DNA of 40,647 nt from Brasilonema sp. CT11 (GTDB lineage: Bacteria > Cyanobacteriota > Cyanobacteriia > Cyanobacteriales > Nostocaceae): the NCBI RefSeq assembly GCF_017982655.1, contig NZ_JABXYX010000070.1, positions 1 through 40,647 of the forward strand, written 5' to 3'. Made by a program: the position numbers and the translations under genes. Position 1 is the stretch's first letter, and every line of letters starts with the position of its first letter. Shown here piece by piece: positions 7,495 to 14,943 of the stretch. The notes under the pieces are model-generated. The model was given only the letters and a program-made list of their open reading frames with translations, did no database searches and had not been told where the DNA came from.

Positions 7495-8661
7495 TTGTGT
7501 TGATCAATCATAGTTACTGACTCTATTGTTAAAAACTTTGAAGCTTCTTATTAAAGTGAAGCCAAGCTCAAGCGTGAAAATCGTCATTCTAACTTTTCAC
7601 ACTTCAAAACACCTTTAGCTCATAACCTAAGAAAATACTTTTTTAGTAAATATCAAGGTACAAAGCAAATCTGCCAGTTGACGAAAAGGACTGAATGTGT
7701 TATCTAACGTGCTTGATAATGATCAGCCAGTTACTGGTACTAAGTTATAGAACTTGGCACATGCTAGAGGAAGCGTTGAGTCAAATGAGGATGTGTATAT
7801 CTACTACCCTCACTAAGTCTTTGCCCGGTCTTAATTTTGGGGTGCCACGCTCCCGTGTTGTTTAGGTGTAGTATTTATGCACTGTTGATATCTACCTAAT
7901 TATAGATTTATTGACTTTGCTCATTAATAAGATACTTAAACAAAGATAAACGATTGTCGCATTCCAAATCATTATAATTCCTAAAGGTTCAATAGCGAAT
8001 TTTTGGGGTGATAATTAGTGTAGCTGTAGCTATCGATGATGAATTTCAACACGCTTGAAGATACCAGTGTGGACGCCCACAATACCCTAAGGGCAACAAG
8101 ACAGCGAGCAGTACGTAGGAGAATTTACCTTTCAAAAGAAGTGCGGTGCTACAGGAGGAGAGCCGCTGATCGACTAGAATTTGCACTCGTTGTTAACGCT
8201 GGCTCCTGAGTAGTCTCCTTAAAACACGCTACGTGTCCCCCAAGAGGTGCGATAAGCCCGCTTGCTTGACGCTACGCGTATCGCGAAAGCGCGGCTCCCT
8301 TCCGCAGGATCGCACTTACTACAGGAGCTATTGCCAAAGCCTTGCTCTGCCCAACGCATACGACTTCCCCATTTATTAGGGGAGCTTTTTCCAAAAATTG
8401 GCGGTTGAGTGCAGGGTAAACTCACTTCCAAACTGTCAAGCGGCAAATAAAAATGCCGATCGCTGTGTTGAGCACTCTTGCTTGCAAAAAATTGTCACTC
8501 AGCAAGAAGCTCATCTGTAAGCCATTCAATTTTTGCTGACAATGCTAAACTCAGTTTTCTTAGAAGATATAGCTTGAAACTTAAACACCCACATAGCTTC
8601 TTTGGCAATTAGCTGGTGGTGCCGGAAGCCCAACCCCTAACAAGAGCGACCTCATTGCCAT
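7495..8661. other. Long intergenic region between kaiA and the histidine kinase
   Basis: No convincing gene is seen in these 1.17 kb. The left part is AT-rich and should hold the kaiA promoter (minus strand). The right part (about 8200-8330) is a GC-rich palindromic repeat described separately, and the last 200 bases should hold the promoter of the plus-strand kinase. No RNA gene was recognised. Confidence 0.5.
8225..8315. repeat. Palindromic dispersed repeat (GCGATAAGCCCGC family)
   Basis: Modules GGTGCGATAAGCCCGCTTGC, TTGACGCTACGCGTATCGCG and AAAGCGCGGCTCCCTTCCGC follow one another. Reverse-complement relatives occur inside the coding region of the downstream histidine kinase (8776-8806 and 10928-10965) and in the duplicated block at 14144-14505. 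A short open frame across it is only a repeat translation. Confidence 0.7.
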
Positions 8662-11600
8662 ATGTCAATGCTACAATACCCGCTTTCTGACTTTATAGCA
8701 ACCGTGCCTAGCTGCGTAGAAACAGCTACTCTGGCAACTGTGCTGGACATTTTTCAACAACAGCAGTGCCATGCTCCGGAAGGGAGCCGCGCTTTGCGCG
8801 ATCGCCTAGCAGTTTTAGATAAGCAAAAATGCTTGTTAGGCTTGGTTTACTCTGCCCGTTTGCTACCACAATTGTTGACAGCAGGTCAAGGCAAAGGTGA
8901 TTCTAACTATTTAAATTTACAGCAACCCCTTTCCACACTCGGTCAAGGGTTAATTGAACCTATACAAACAATACCAGCATCTTTGCGTATAGAGCAATTG
9001 AGTTCGTTTCTTGGTTCCCAGCAGATTCAAGAAAACAGGAATTTAGATTGGGCACTGGTTGACTCAAATGGCAAATTTTTGGGGCTTGTGGATAGCTTAC
9101 GCTTGTTGAAACTGTTGACAACACAAAAACTCCAAATTGATACTCATAAGGGGACTAAGCGGACAAATTCAAAGAAAGCACCTCAAAAGTCATCTGTGGA
9201 TACTGGAGTTAGGGCAACCACTGATAAAACTCATACAGGCGAGCAAAAACGAGAATGTAAGCCACTTGTGCAGTTATTAGAACGCCTGCCTTGGCCTTTA
9301 ACGCTACAAACAAGCAACGGCGAAGTGGTGACGCAAAATCCAGCTTGGTGGCAGCAATTGGGAGCATTAAAAGATCCAGAAGGAGTCAGACGACAAGTAG
9401 AAACGATTTTGGCAAAAGTCTCCTCCAAGAAATTACAGTACGCGACTCAAACAGCAGCCAAAATTTCTTCTTTTTTGAGCAATAACCAGCATTTTTGTCA
9501 AGAAAATTCTTCGTCGCCATTAAGCCAAGTCATCCCAGAAAAAGATGTGTTACCTCGCTCAACACTGGGGGCGGCTCCTCACGCTCAGACGAATAACCTT
9601 CAAGAGCAGCCAATGGTTGAAAATCCGGCACCAAATCGCTGCTTTCTAGATAGCCAACAAGGGACTTGTACCTGCATAGTACAAGTGCAAAATGGTCAAG
9701 AGCGGGTTTGGCAGTTTGCCAAAATCCCTCTAGATAGTCCTGAATTGAAAATCCTGAGTACGGATTCAAAAACACCTTTGGCTACCAAAAACTCAGCACT
9801 CAATAGTGAGTTGTGGCTGATGCTAGCCACTGACGTCACAGAGCAGCAGCAGCTTTCCAAAGAACTGGCGGCGAAAAATGCCGATTTAATTCAACTCAAC
9901 CGGTTAAAAGATGAGTTTTTAGCTTGTATTAGTCATGAACTCAAAACTCCTTTGACTGCCGTTTTAGGATTATCGCGGTTGCTAGTGGATCAGCAGTTGG
10001 GAGAATTAAACGAGCGTCAAGCCCGTTATGCAGGACTTATTCACCAAAGTGGACGCCACCTGATGAGTGTGGTTAATGATATTTTGGATTTAACCCGTAT
10101 GGAAACGGGACAAATGGAGCTTACGCTCACCAACGCCAATATTCAAAAAATCTGTGAGCGTGCTGTATCTGAGGCAAAAGCTATTCATAGCCAAACTAAC
10201 AAAGCTGGCTTAAACTCACTCGATCAAAGTACGGCTCCACAAGAACACCAATTTACTCTCTCAATTGAACCAGGCTTAGACCAAATTGTGGCGGATGAGT
10301 TGCGCCTGCGCCAAATGCTGGTACACCTGCTTTCCAATGCCTTTAAGTTTACTGAAACAGCTGGTGAAATTGGACTCGGGGTTAGCCGTTGGGAGGGTTG
10401 GATTGCCTTTACAGTCTGGGATACAGGTATTGGTATTCCAGAACATCAGCAGCATTTAATCTTTCAAAAATTCCAACAACTCGAAAATCCTCTCATCCGT
10501 CAGCATGAAGGAACAGGTTTGGGGCTTGTCTTAACTAGAGCATTAGCTCGTCTTCACGGTGGTGATGTTAGCTTCTTGTCGCGTGAGGGTAAAGGTAGCC
10601 AGTTTACACTACTTCTTCCACCCAGTCCTCCCAAAGAGTCGGGGAGATTGGCAGATGAGGAGATGGGAACAATTTCTTTTGCGCCGCATCATCAATCTGC
10701 CCGATTAACCGAAGAAGATGCTGTAGGGGCGTCTACGGCAAACCACCTTGGATCTTATGGGAAAACGCCTGGAGGACGTCTACAACCGATTAACCCAACC
10801 CAACCCCACTCGACGACAAGCCTTATGCCTGCGGCACGAATCGCGCAAACGGGTATGACTTATGCCAAAGGCACGGCTTTTGCGCCGGGGCAGGTTCCGC
10901 CTAACTCCAACAGACAAGGTACGTCAACGCGATACGCAAAGCGTCAGCAAGCGGGCTTATCGCAAACGCAGTCGCCTACACAAGCAAAGCCGTCATTCGA
11001 TTTGTCTAACCGCTCCACAGGCGTCTACGGAAAGTCACCTTGGGCTTTACAGGAAGCCGCCGTTCAGGCGTCTACAACCCATCAGTTGACTTCTTCTAAA
11101 TCCCTGATCTTAGTTGTGGAAGCAGTTGCTCGCTATATTGAGGATTTGACCGAACAACTAACAGGTTTGGGTTATCGAGTTGTGATTGCCCGATCAGGAT
11201 GTGAGGCTGTAGAAAAAGCTCGACGCTTGCAACCCAAAGCTATCTTCCTCAATCCGTTGCTCCCCTTGCTGTCAGGTTGGGATGTACTGACTTTACTCAA
11301 GTCCGATGTCGCAACATCTCATATTCCTACCATTGTGACAGCAACAGGAGCTGAAAAAGAGCAAGCATTTGCCAATCAAGCAGATGGTTTCTTGAGTTTG
11401 CCAGTACAGCATCAAGTCTTAACACCGCTGATAGAAAGTCTGTGTACTCCACCAGAACAAAAGCAGCAAAAATCAGATGATGAAGAAATCTTTGCTAACA
11501 AAACACCACTAAAAATTTTGAAGTTGGTTCATCCTGATAGTGAATCTTCGACTTCGCAATCGTTACTTCAACAGCATCGGGTTATAGAAGTGGATGATTT

Positions 11601-12426
11601 GGATCAGGCAGAATTGCTGACTCGGGTTTGGCAGTTTGATGTAGTTTTGCTGGATACAGAAATGCCTGCAGCCGAAGCTTTGCTGCAACAACTCTCATCA
11701 CACCCCCGTTTAGCGAATCTACCGCTTGTCACCTGTAATGTGTCAACCACGCAGGCTGCTTCTGTGATGCCTGGGCTTTCTGTGTTTCCTTGCTTAACGC
11801 CATTGGACACAGATAAAAATCATAACGGCGGCAAAACAGATGCTTTATTATCAGCTCTGCAAATTGCATCTGATACATGCTACTGCCCACCCAACATCTT
11901 AGTGGTGGATTTAGGGATACTGCCAGATTTACCAGATACAACTCACAAGCAGATTAAGGGTTGTCGTACACCAAAAAACTTCTCATTGAATAGCCCGATC
12001 GCTGGGGAAAATACTCCGTGTCCTTGGATTATCTCTCGTGGTTCTGAGTGGTTTCAAGCTTTGGTTCAGTACCTGCAAACAGGTGGCTTCAAAGCCTCCA
12101 TGAGTCGATCTTGGGCAGAACTGCTACAGCAAATTCGCCATCAAAGTGTTGATCTACTGCTCATTTGCCTGGGAGAGTCTAGCATCAACAAAGAGGTGTA
12201 CTCAGCCCTCAAAGCGTTGCAACAGTTGCCTTTCGACTTACCACCAGTTTTGCTCCTTGATCAGCGGTTAAATTCTGATCAGGTTGAAGATGAGCAAACT
12301 CACATTCCCCAATTGGAGTCAATAGAAACTTTAATAAATACTCTTGCCTCCCAAATCTTACCTCGCTCCATATCAATGGAGAACTTACTAAACGAGATTA
12401 ATAAAACTTTGGAAATTCCAGAGTGA
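8662..12426 (+). CDS. Hybrid-like histidine kinase with CBS/PAS-like input and degenerate receivers
   Basis: A 1254-residue signalling protein. Residues 1-165 look like a CBS-domain pair (two repeats ending LLGLVYSARLL and FLGLVDSLRLL). Near 200-245 is a PAS-like segment. HisKA follows with the phospho-acceptor His425 (SHELKTP), then the HATPase with N box (LSNAFKFTET), G1 (DTGIGIPE) and G2 (GTGLGLVL). After a low-complexity linker (about 656-813) come three receiver-like modules. The first (about 814-930) has Asn in place of the phospho-Asp (IFLNPLLP) and no conserved Lys. The second (about 950-1050) keeps LLDTEMP but has no clear Lys. The third (about 1130-1230) has no acidic pocket. No membrane segment is seen, so it should be cytosolic. 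The overall plan recalls CikA, but there is no GAF domain, and a clock role is only a guess from its place near kai. Confidence 0.85.
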   Translation: MSMLQYPLSDFIATVPSCVETATLATVLDIFQQQQCHAPEGSRALRDRLAVLDKQKCLLGLVYSARLLPQLLTAGQGKGDSNYLNLQQPLSTLGQGLIEPIQTIPASLRIEQLSSFLGSQQIQENRNLDWALVDSNGKFLGLVDSLRLLKLLTTQKLQIDTHKGTKRTNSKKAPQKSSVDTGVRATTDKTHTGEQKRECKPLVQLLERLPWPLTLQTSNGEVVTQNPAWWQQLGALKDPEGVRRQVETILAKVSSKKLQYATQTAAKISSFLSNNQHFCQENSSSPLSQVIPEKDVLPRSTLGAAPHAQTNNLQEQPMVENPAPNRCFLDSQQGTCTCIVQVQNGQERVWQFAKIPLDSPELKILSTDSKTPLATKNSALNSELWLMLATDVTEQQQLSKELAAKNADLIQLNRLKDEFLACISHELKTPLTAVLGLSRLLVDQQLGELNERQARYAGLIHQSGRHLMSVVNDILDLTRMETGQMELTLTNANIQKICERAVSEAKAIHSQTNKAGLNSLDQSTAPQEHQFTLSIEPGLDQIVADELRLRQMLVHLLSNAFKFTETAGEIGLGVSRWEGWIAFTVWDTGIGIPEHQQHLIFQKFQQLENPLIRQHEGTGLGLVLTRALARLHGGDVSFLSREGKGSQFTLLLPPSPPKESGRLADEEMGTISFAPHHQSARLTEEDAVGASTANHLGSYGKTPGGRLQPINPTQPHSTTSLMPAARIAQTGMTYAKGTAFAPGQVPPNSNRQGTSTRYAKRQQAGLSQTQSPTQAKPSFDLSNRSTGVYGKSPWALQEAAVQASTTHQLTSSKSLILVVEAVARYIEDLTEQLTGLGYRVVIARSGCEAVEKARRLQPKAIFLNPLLPLLSGWDVLTLLKSDVATSHIPTIVTATGAEKEQAFANQADGFLSLPVQHQVLTPLIESLCTPPEQKQQKSDDEEIFANKTPLKILKLVHPDSESSTSQSLLQQHRVIEVDDLDQAELLTRVWQFDVVLLDTEMPAAEALLQQLSSHPRLANLPLVTCNVSTTQAASVMPGLSVFPCLTPLDTDKNHNGGKTDALLSALQIASDTCYCPPNILVVDLGILPDLPDTTHKQIKGCRTPKNFSLNSPIAGENTPCPWIISRGSEWFQALVQYLQTGGFKASMSRSWAELLQQIRHQSVDLLLICLGESSINKEVYSALKALQQLPFDLPPVLLLDQRLNSDQVEDEQTHIPQLESIETLINTLASQILPRSISMENLLNEINKTLEIPE

Positions 12427-12586
12427 AGACAAGAACACAGAACACAAAATTCAGTTGGGAGGAATGCGTTCCCTGGTGATTTTTCCAGGGGACTTAAACC
12501 CTCACTTTTCAAACATCCTCTCTTGAAAATTTGAGCAAGTCTGACTATTGACTTAGACTTTCTATATTTCGGACTAGTTGTAGAAA
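12427..12586. other. Non-coding stretch after the kinase gene
   Basis: No gene is seen. A weak hairpin near 12465-12500 (TTCCCTGGTGATTTTTCCAGGGGA) could act as a terminator for the kinase gene. Confidence 0.35.
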
Positions 12587-12868
12587 AATAAAAAAGTTGG
12601 ACAATTTCAGAATCTGAAACTATATATTTAGCGGTTCTCACTTCAGTGTAATACAGTCGTCACCTCACCCCGCATTTGCTGGCGCAAACGCTCCCCTCTC
12701 CTTAGTAAGGAGAGGGGTTGGGGGTGAGGTTAAAAAATGTACTTCATACAAATGAGAACCGCTATATATCGTAGAACTTTAGCGATTGCTGTAAAAATAA
12801 AGTTAGACAATAACTGAGAAGTTTTTAGGATTGTGATTTCAAAAAGCAATAAAAAAGTTGGACAATTT
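12587..12868. repeat. MITE-like element flanked by 21-bp perfect direct repeats
   Basis: The 21-base direct repeats at 12587-12607 and 12848-12868 are identical (core AGTTGGACAATTT). Between them an element at about 12621-12769 has inverted ends AGCGGTTCTCA / TGAGAACCGCT extended by TATATA, and a strong inner hairpin (CCCCTCTCC at 12693 with GGAGAGGGG to 12717) inside a CCTCACCCC...GGGGTGAGG frame. There is no coding capacity, so if mobile it would need a transposase in trans. Confidence 0.65.
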
Positions 12869-12943
12869 GCGAAAAGCCATTAATCCACAAGGGTTTTGAC
12901 AGATTGCTAACAAATCAGGTGAATTAGTTGAGCGATCGCCGCT

Positions 12944-13026
12944 CAATACGGTTCGGTTAAGGAAAGTTATCTGAGCCAGGGAAGCAGGGCAGGCAGGGAG
13001 AGAGAAGCTTATTGCGAACCGTATTG
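12944..13026. repeat. Small MITE-like element, CAATACGGTTCG ends
   Basis: An 83-bp element with 12-bp perfect inverted ends (CAATACGGTTCG and CGAACCGTATTG). Its centre is purine-rich (GGGAAGCAGGGCAGGCAGGG). A related element with the same left end is at 14715-14842. It has no coding capacity. Confidence 0.65.
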
Positions 13027-13143
13027 GACGCCGCCCGAATAAGTACTGTTGCGAAGCTCTGTGAGAGTTTAGGGTGCGGAATATGCGTAAGAAATGCCAA
13101 AAGCGGTAGAAAATAACAGTGTAAGCTCCCTACTAACGCAGTT

Positions 13144-13308
13144 ATGCAGCAGAACTTTTCCGGTCAAAATCTCAGAGAACGCTCTTTTAAAAATCTAGAT
13201 CTTACAGGTGCTGACTTTAGCTACGCAGATATCCGCAGTACAGATTTTACGGATGCAATCCTCACAGGGGCAAACTTTTGTCACGCACAAGCAGGGCTGC
13301 AGCGACAA
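13144..13308 (+). pseudogene. Pentapeptide-repeat protein, 5' fragment
   Basis: The reading frame encodes a pentapeptide-repeat N-terminus (LRERSFKNLDLTGADFSYAD, then DFTDAILTGANFCHAQAGLQ). In whole family members the motif ANFxHAxAGLQR leads on to a hydrophobic part. Here the frame runs into IS4-type transposase sequence at about 13306 and stops at 13332. The gene is therefore broken, with only about 55 codons left. Function unknown; pentapeptide proteins form right-handed beta helices. Confidence 0.6.
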
Positions 13309-13690
13309 CCGAAACATTGGGAGCGTTTTTAAATGGGCTACGAATCGTGGTTATAGATGGCACTTGTTTCGATGTTCCAGACAGCAATGAAAATGCAAGA
13401 GTTTTTGGTCGTCCCAGTAGCCGTCCTGGGACACAAGCAGCATTTCGCGCTCGTCAGGTTAGTCATATTGGTAGAAGCAGGAACACACTTAATCTTTGAT
13501 GCATTGATGTGCCCCTATCGCATAGGAGAAAGAGTGCGAGCGTTAAGATTATTACGCTCGGTCACATCAGGAATGTTGCTGATGTGGGATCGGGGGTTAC
13601 ATTCCTACACAATGGTACAAATCACTGGCCGTAAGGGTTATGATTATTTAGGAAGAATACCTGCCAATGTTAAATTTCTTTCAGAAAAAC
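13306..13690 (+). mobile_element. IS4-type transposase remnant (frameshifted, truncated)
   Basis: Two frames together give the core of an IS4-family DDE transposase: GLRIVVIDGTCFDVPDSNEN and FGRPSSRPGTQAAF in one frame (to about 13450), then RLVILVEAGTHLIFDALMCP, LLMWDRGLHSY and GRKGYDYLGRIPANVKFLSE in another. VIDGT and WDRGLHSY hold the first two catalytic Asp residues. The frame changes near 13443-13455, and sequence beyond FLSEKP is no longer recognisable, so the third catalytic residue is lost. Neither end nor target-site repeat could be fixed with certainty. It interrupts the pentapeptide-repeat gene and cannot be active. Confidence 0.75.
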
Positions 13691-13764
13691 CAGGGCGATC
13701 GCGTTTACCTCCTTTTACCGACCTTGAATTACTGAAAATTTCTTTACGGCAATTAGTGTTACAT

Positions 13765-14079
13765 TTACTTCGGACTTGGTTGTCGATATTGCTGTCGTTG
13801 TTGTTGATATTGCTGTAGTTGCTGTTGCTGTCGTTGTTGTTGATATTGCTGTAGTTGCTGTTGCAGTTGCTGATATTGCTGTTGCAGTTGCAGTTGCCGA
13901 TATTGCTGTTGCAGTTGCAGTTGCTGATATTGCTGTTGCTGTGGTAATTGATATTGCAGTTGTTGATATTGCTGTGCTATTTCCCGCTGATTTCCATATG
14001 ATGGAGAAACATTAGCACCAACAGTAGTCGTCACGGTTGTTACAGCCAAAAGAGCAGCCAAAAAATGTTGATTTAACAT
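13765..14079 (-). CDS. Secreted Gln/Tyr/Leu-rich repeat protein
   Basis: A 104-residue protein with a likely signal peptide (MLNQHFLAALLAVTTVTTTV then GANV). A repetitive region of QYQQLQ/QYRQLQLQQ units then fills residues 35-98. A ribosome site (AGAGGAG) lies 12 bases before the ATG, which supports a real gene. The repeat is made of GTTGCTGATATTGCT-like DNA units, which also gives a long false open frame (VVVDIAVV repeats) on the other strand. Low-complexity Gln/Tyr proteins can be adhesive or aggregation-prone, but no family is recognised and the function is unknown. The C-terminus abuts the IS4 remnant and may be truncated. Confidence 0.5.
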   Translation of the reverse strand: MLNQHFLAALLAVTTVTTTVGANVSPSYGNQREIAQQYQQLQYQLPQQQQYQQLQLQQQYRQLQLQQQYQQLQQQLQQYQQQRQQQQLQQYQQQRQQYRQPSPK

Positions 14080-14143
14080 CTAAATTTTTTCTCCTCTAAA
14101 TTTATAATAACAACAATGGCTACACAGAAGGAGTCTTCATGTG

Positions 14144-14257
14144 GCGATACGCGTTTGCGTCCGAGAGTGCGCTCCCTTTGGGAGCTAGCGCCCCTATGCC
14201 TAACGGCACGCTTCCGCTATCAGGGCTAGCGTCAAGCCAGAGGCTTATCGCACAACA
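14144..14257. repeat. Dispersed palindromic repeat, copy A
   Basis: One of two nearly identical copies of about 115 bp, from GCGATACGCGTTTGCGTCCG to AGGCTTATCGCACAACA. Inside are short inverted modules (GCTCCCTTTGGGAGC and TAGCG-type arms). The second copy is at 14390-14505 in the same direction. Confidence 0.8.
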
Positions 14258-14261
14258 GAAC

Positions 14262-14517
14262 AACAACGAACAAAATAATTACACGTTTTCTTGACGCTAC
14301 TAAAAAATCATCACACGTTGTTAACGTACAAACTTGTAACGAACAAAATAACCACACATTGTTAACACGCAAGCTTGCTTCCGCCTCCCGCGATACGCGT
14401 TTGCGTCCGAGAGTGCGCTCCCTTTGGGAGCTAGCGCCCCCTATGCCTAACGGCACGGCTACGCCTATCGGGGCTAGCGTCAAGCCAGAGGCTTATCGCA
14501 CAACAAAATCGTCACTT
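14262..14517 (-). repeat. Array of four imperfect repeats of about 25 bp
   Basis: On the minus strand, units of the type AACGTGTAATTATTTTGTTC occur at 14262-14287, 14293-14319 and 14334-14360, with a more diverged unit at 14497-14517 beyond repeat copy B. Spacing between the first three starts is 31 and 41 bases. No gene covers them. Arrays like this are seen at the ends of Tn7-like elements, but no element is present here. Confidence 0.45.
14390..14505. repeat. Dispersed palindromic repeat, copy B
   Basis: The second copy of the repeat at 14144-14257, in the same direction and nearly identical over its left 60 bases. It differs mainly around the GGCACGGCTACGCCTATCGG part. The two copies lie 132 bases apart. 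Confidence 0.8.
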
Positions 14518-14714
14518 TTTACCGTGACGCAAAATGACGTGATTTGGCTACTATTTTTCAAAAACTCTAAACTACCTAAACACGTAGCATAAATAATACA
14601 AAAAAGATGTGTCCCAGCAATAGGGTAAGTGTGACAATAATTCTCAATCAATTAGATCTAAAAATTTCTGAAATGCTTGCATCGTAAGGGTTTCACTATC
14701 AGCTTGGTGACTGC

Positions 14715-14842
14715 CAATACGGTTCGGTTAAAGGGGAAAGGGAAAGGGGGAAAGGGTAAGAAAAAACCTTTAACCCAAACCCAGTAACCTTTTCCCCAAA
14801 CCCAATTCGCAAAGTGAGAAATGCTTATCACCAAGCGTATTG
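14715..14842. repeat. MITE-like element, CAATACGGTTCG family, second copy
   Basis: It starts with CAATACGGTTCGGTTAA, identical to the element at 12944, and ends with a decayed partner (AAGCGTATTG). The inside is a G/A-rich run followed by a complementary C/T-rich run (AAAGGGGAAAGGG against CCTTTTCCCC), so the whole can fold. The rest of the gap between repeat copy B and glmS (14593-14943) holds no gene. Confidence 0.55.
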
Positions 14843-14943
14843 TGGCGACTGCTATATGTAGCGGTATTTATAAGATCCACCCTTACGAAAAATTGTACAA
14901 CTTTATTATGTTTCCACAAAAGTGGAGAATATCAGATGTAAAA

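Noticed and set aside
8219-8446. 75-codon minus-strand open frame
   Set aside because: Half of it is the GCGATAAGCCCGC-type repeat read as protein, and the rest has no recognisable character.
7495-8661. Possible KaiA N-terminal domain or other gene upstream of kaiA
   Set aside because: No frame on either strand resembles the KaiA pseudo-receiver or any family I know.
13776-14015. 79-codon plus-strand frame with VVVDIAVV repeats
   Set aside because: It is the complement of the QYQQLQ repeat gene. The minus-strand frame has a signal peptide and ribosome site, while this one has neither.
14232-14592. Short open frames on both strands at 14232-14483 and 14359-14592
   Set aside because: They run through the duplicated 115-bp repeat and have no independent support.
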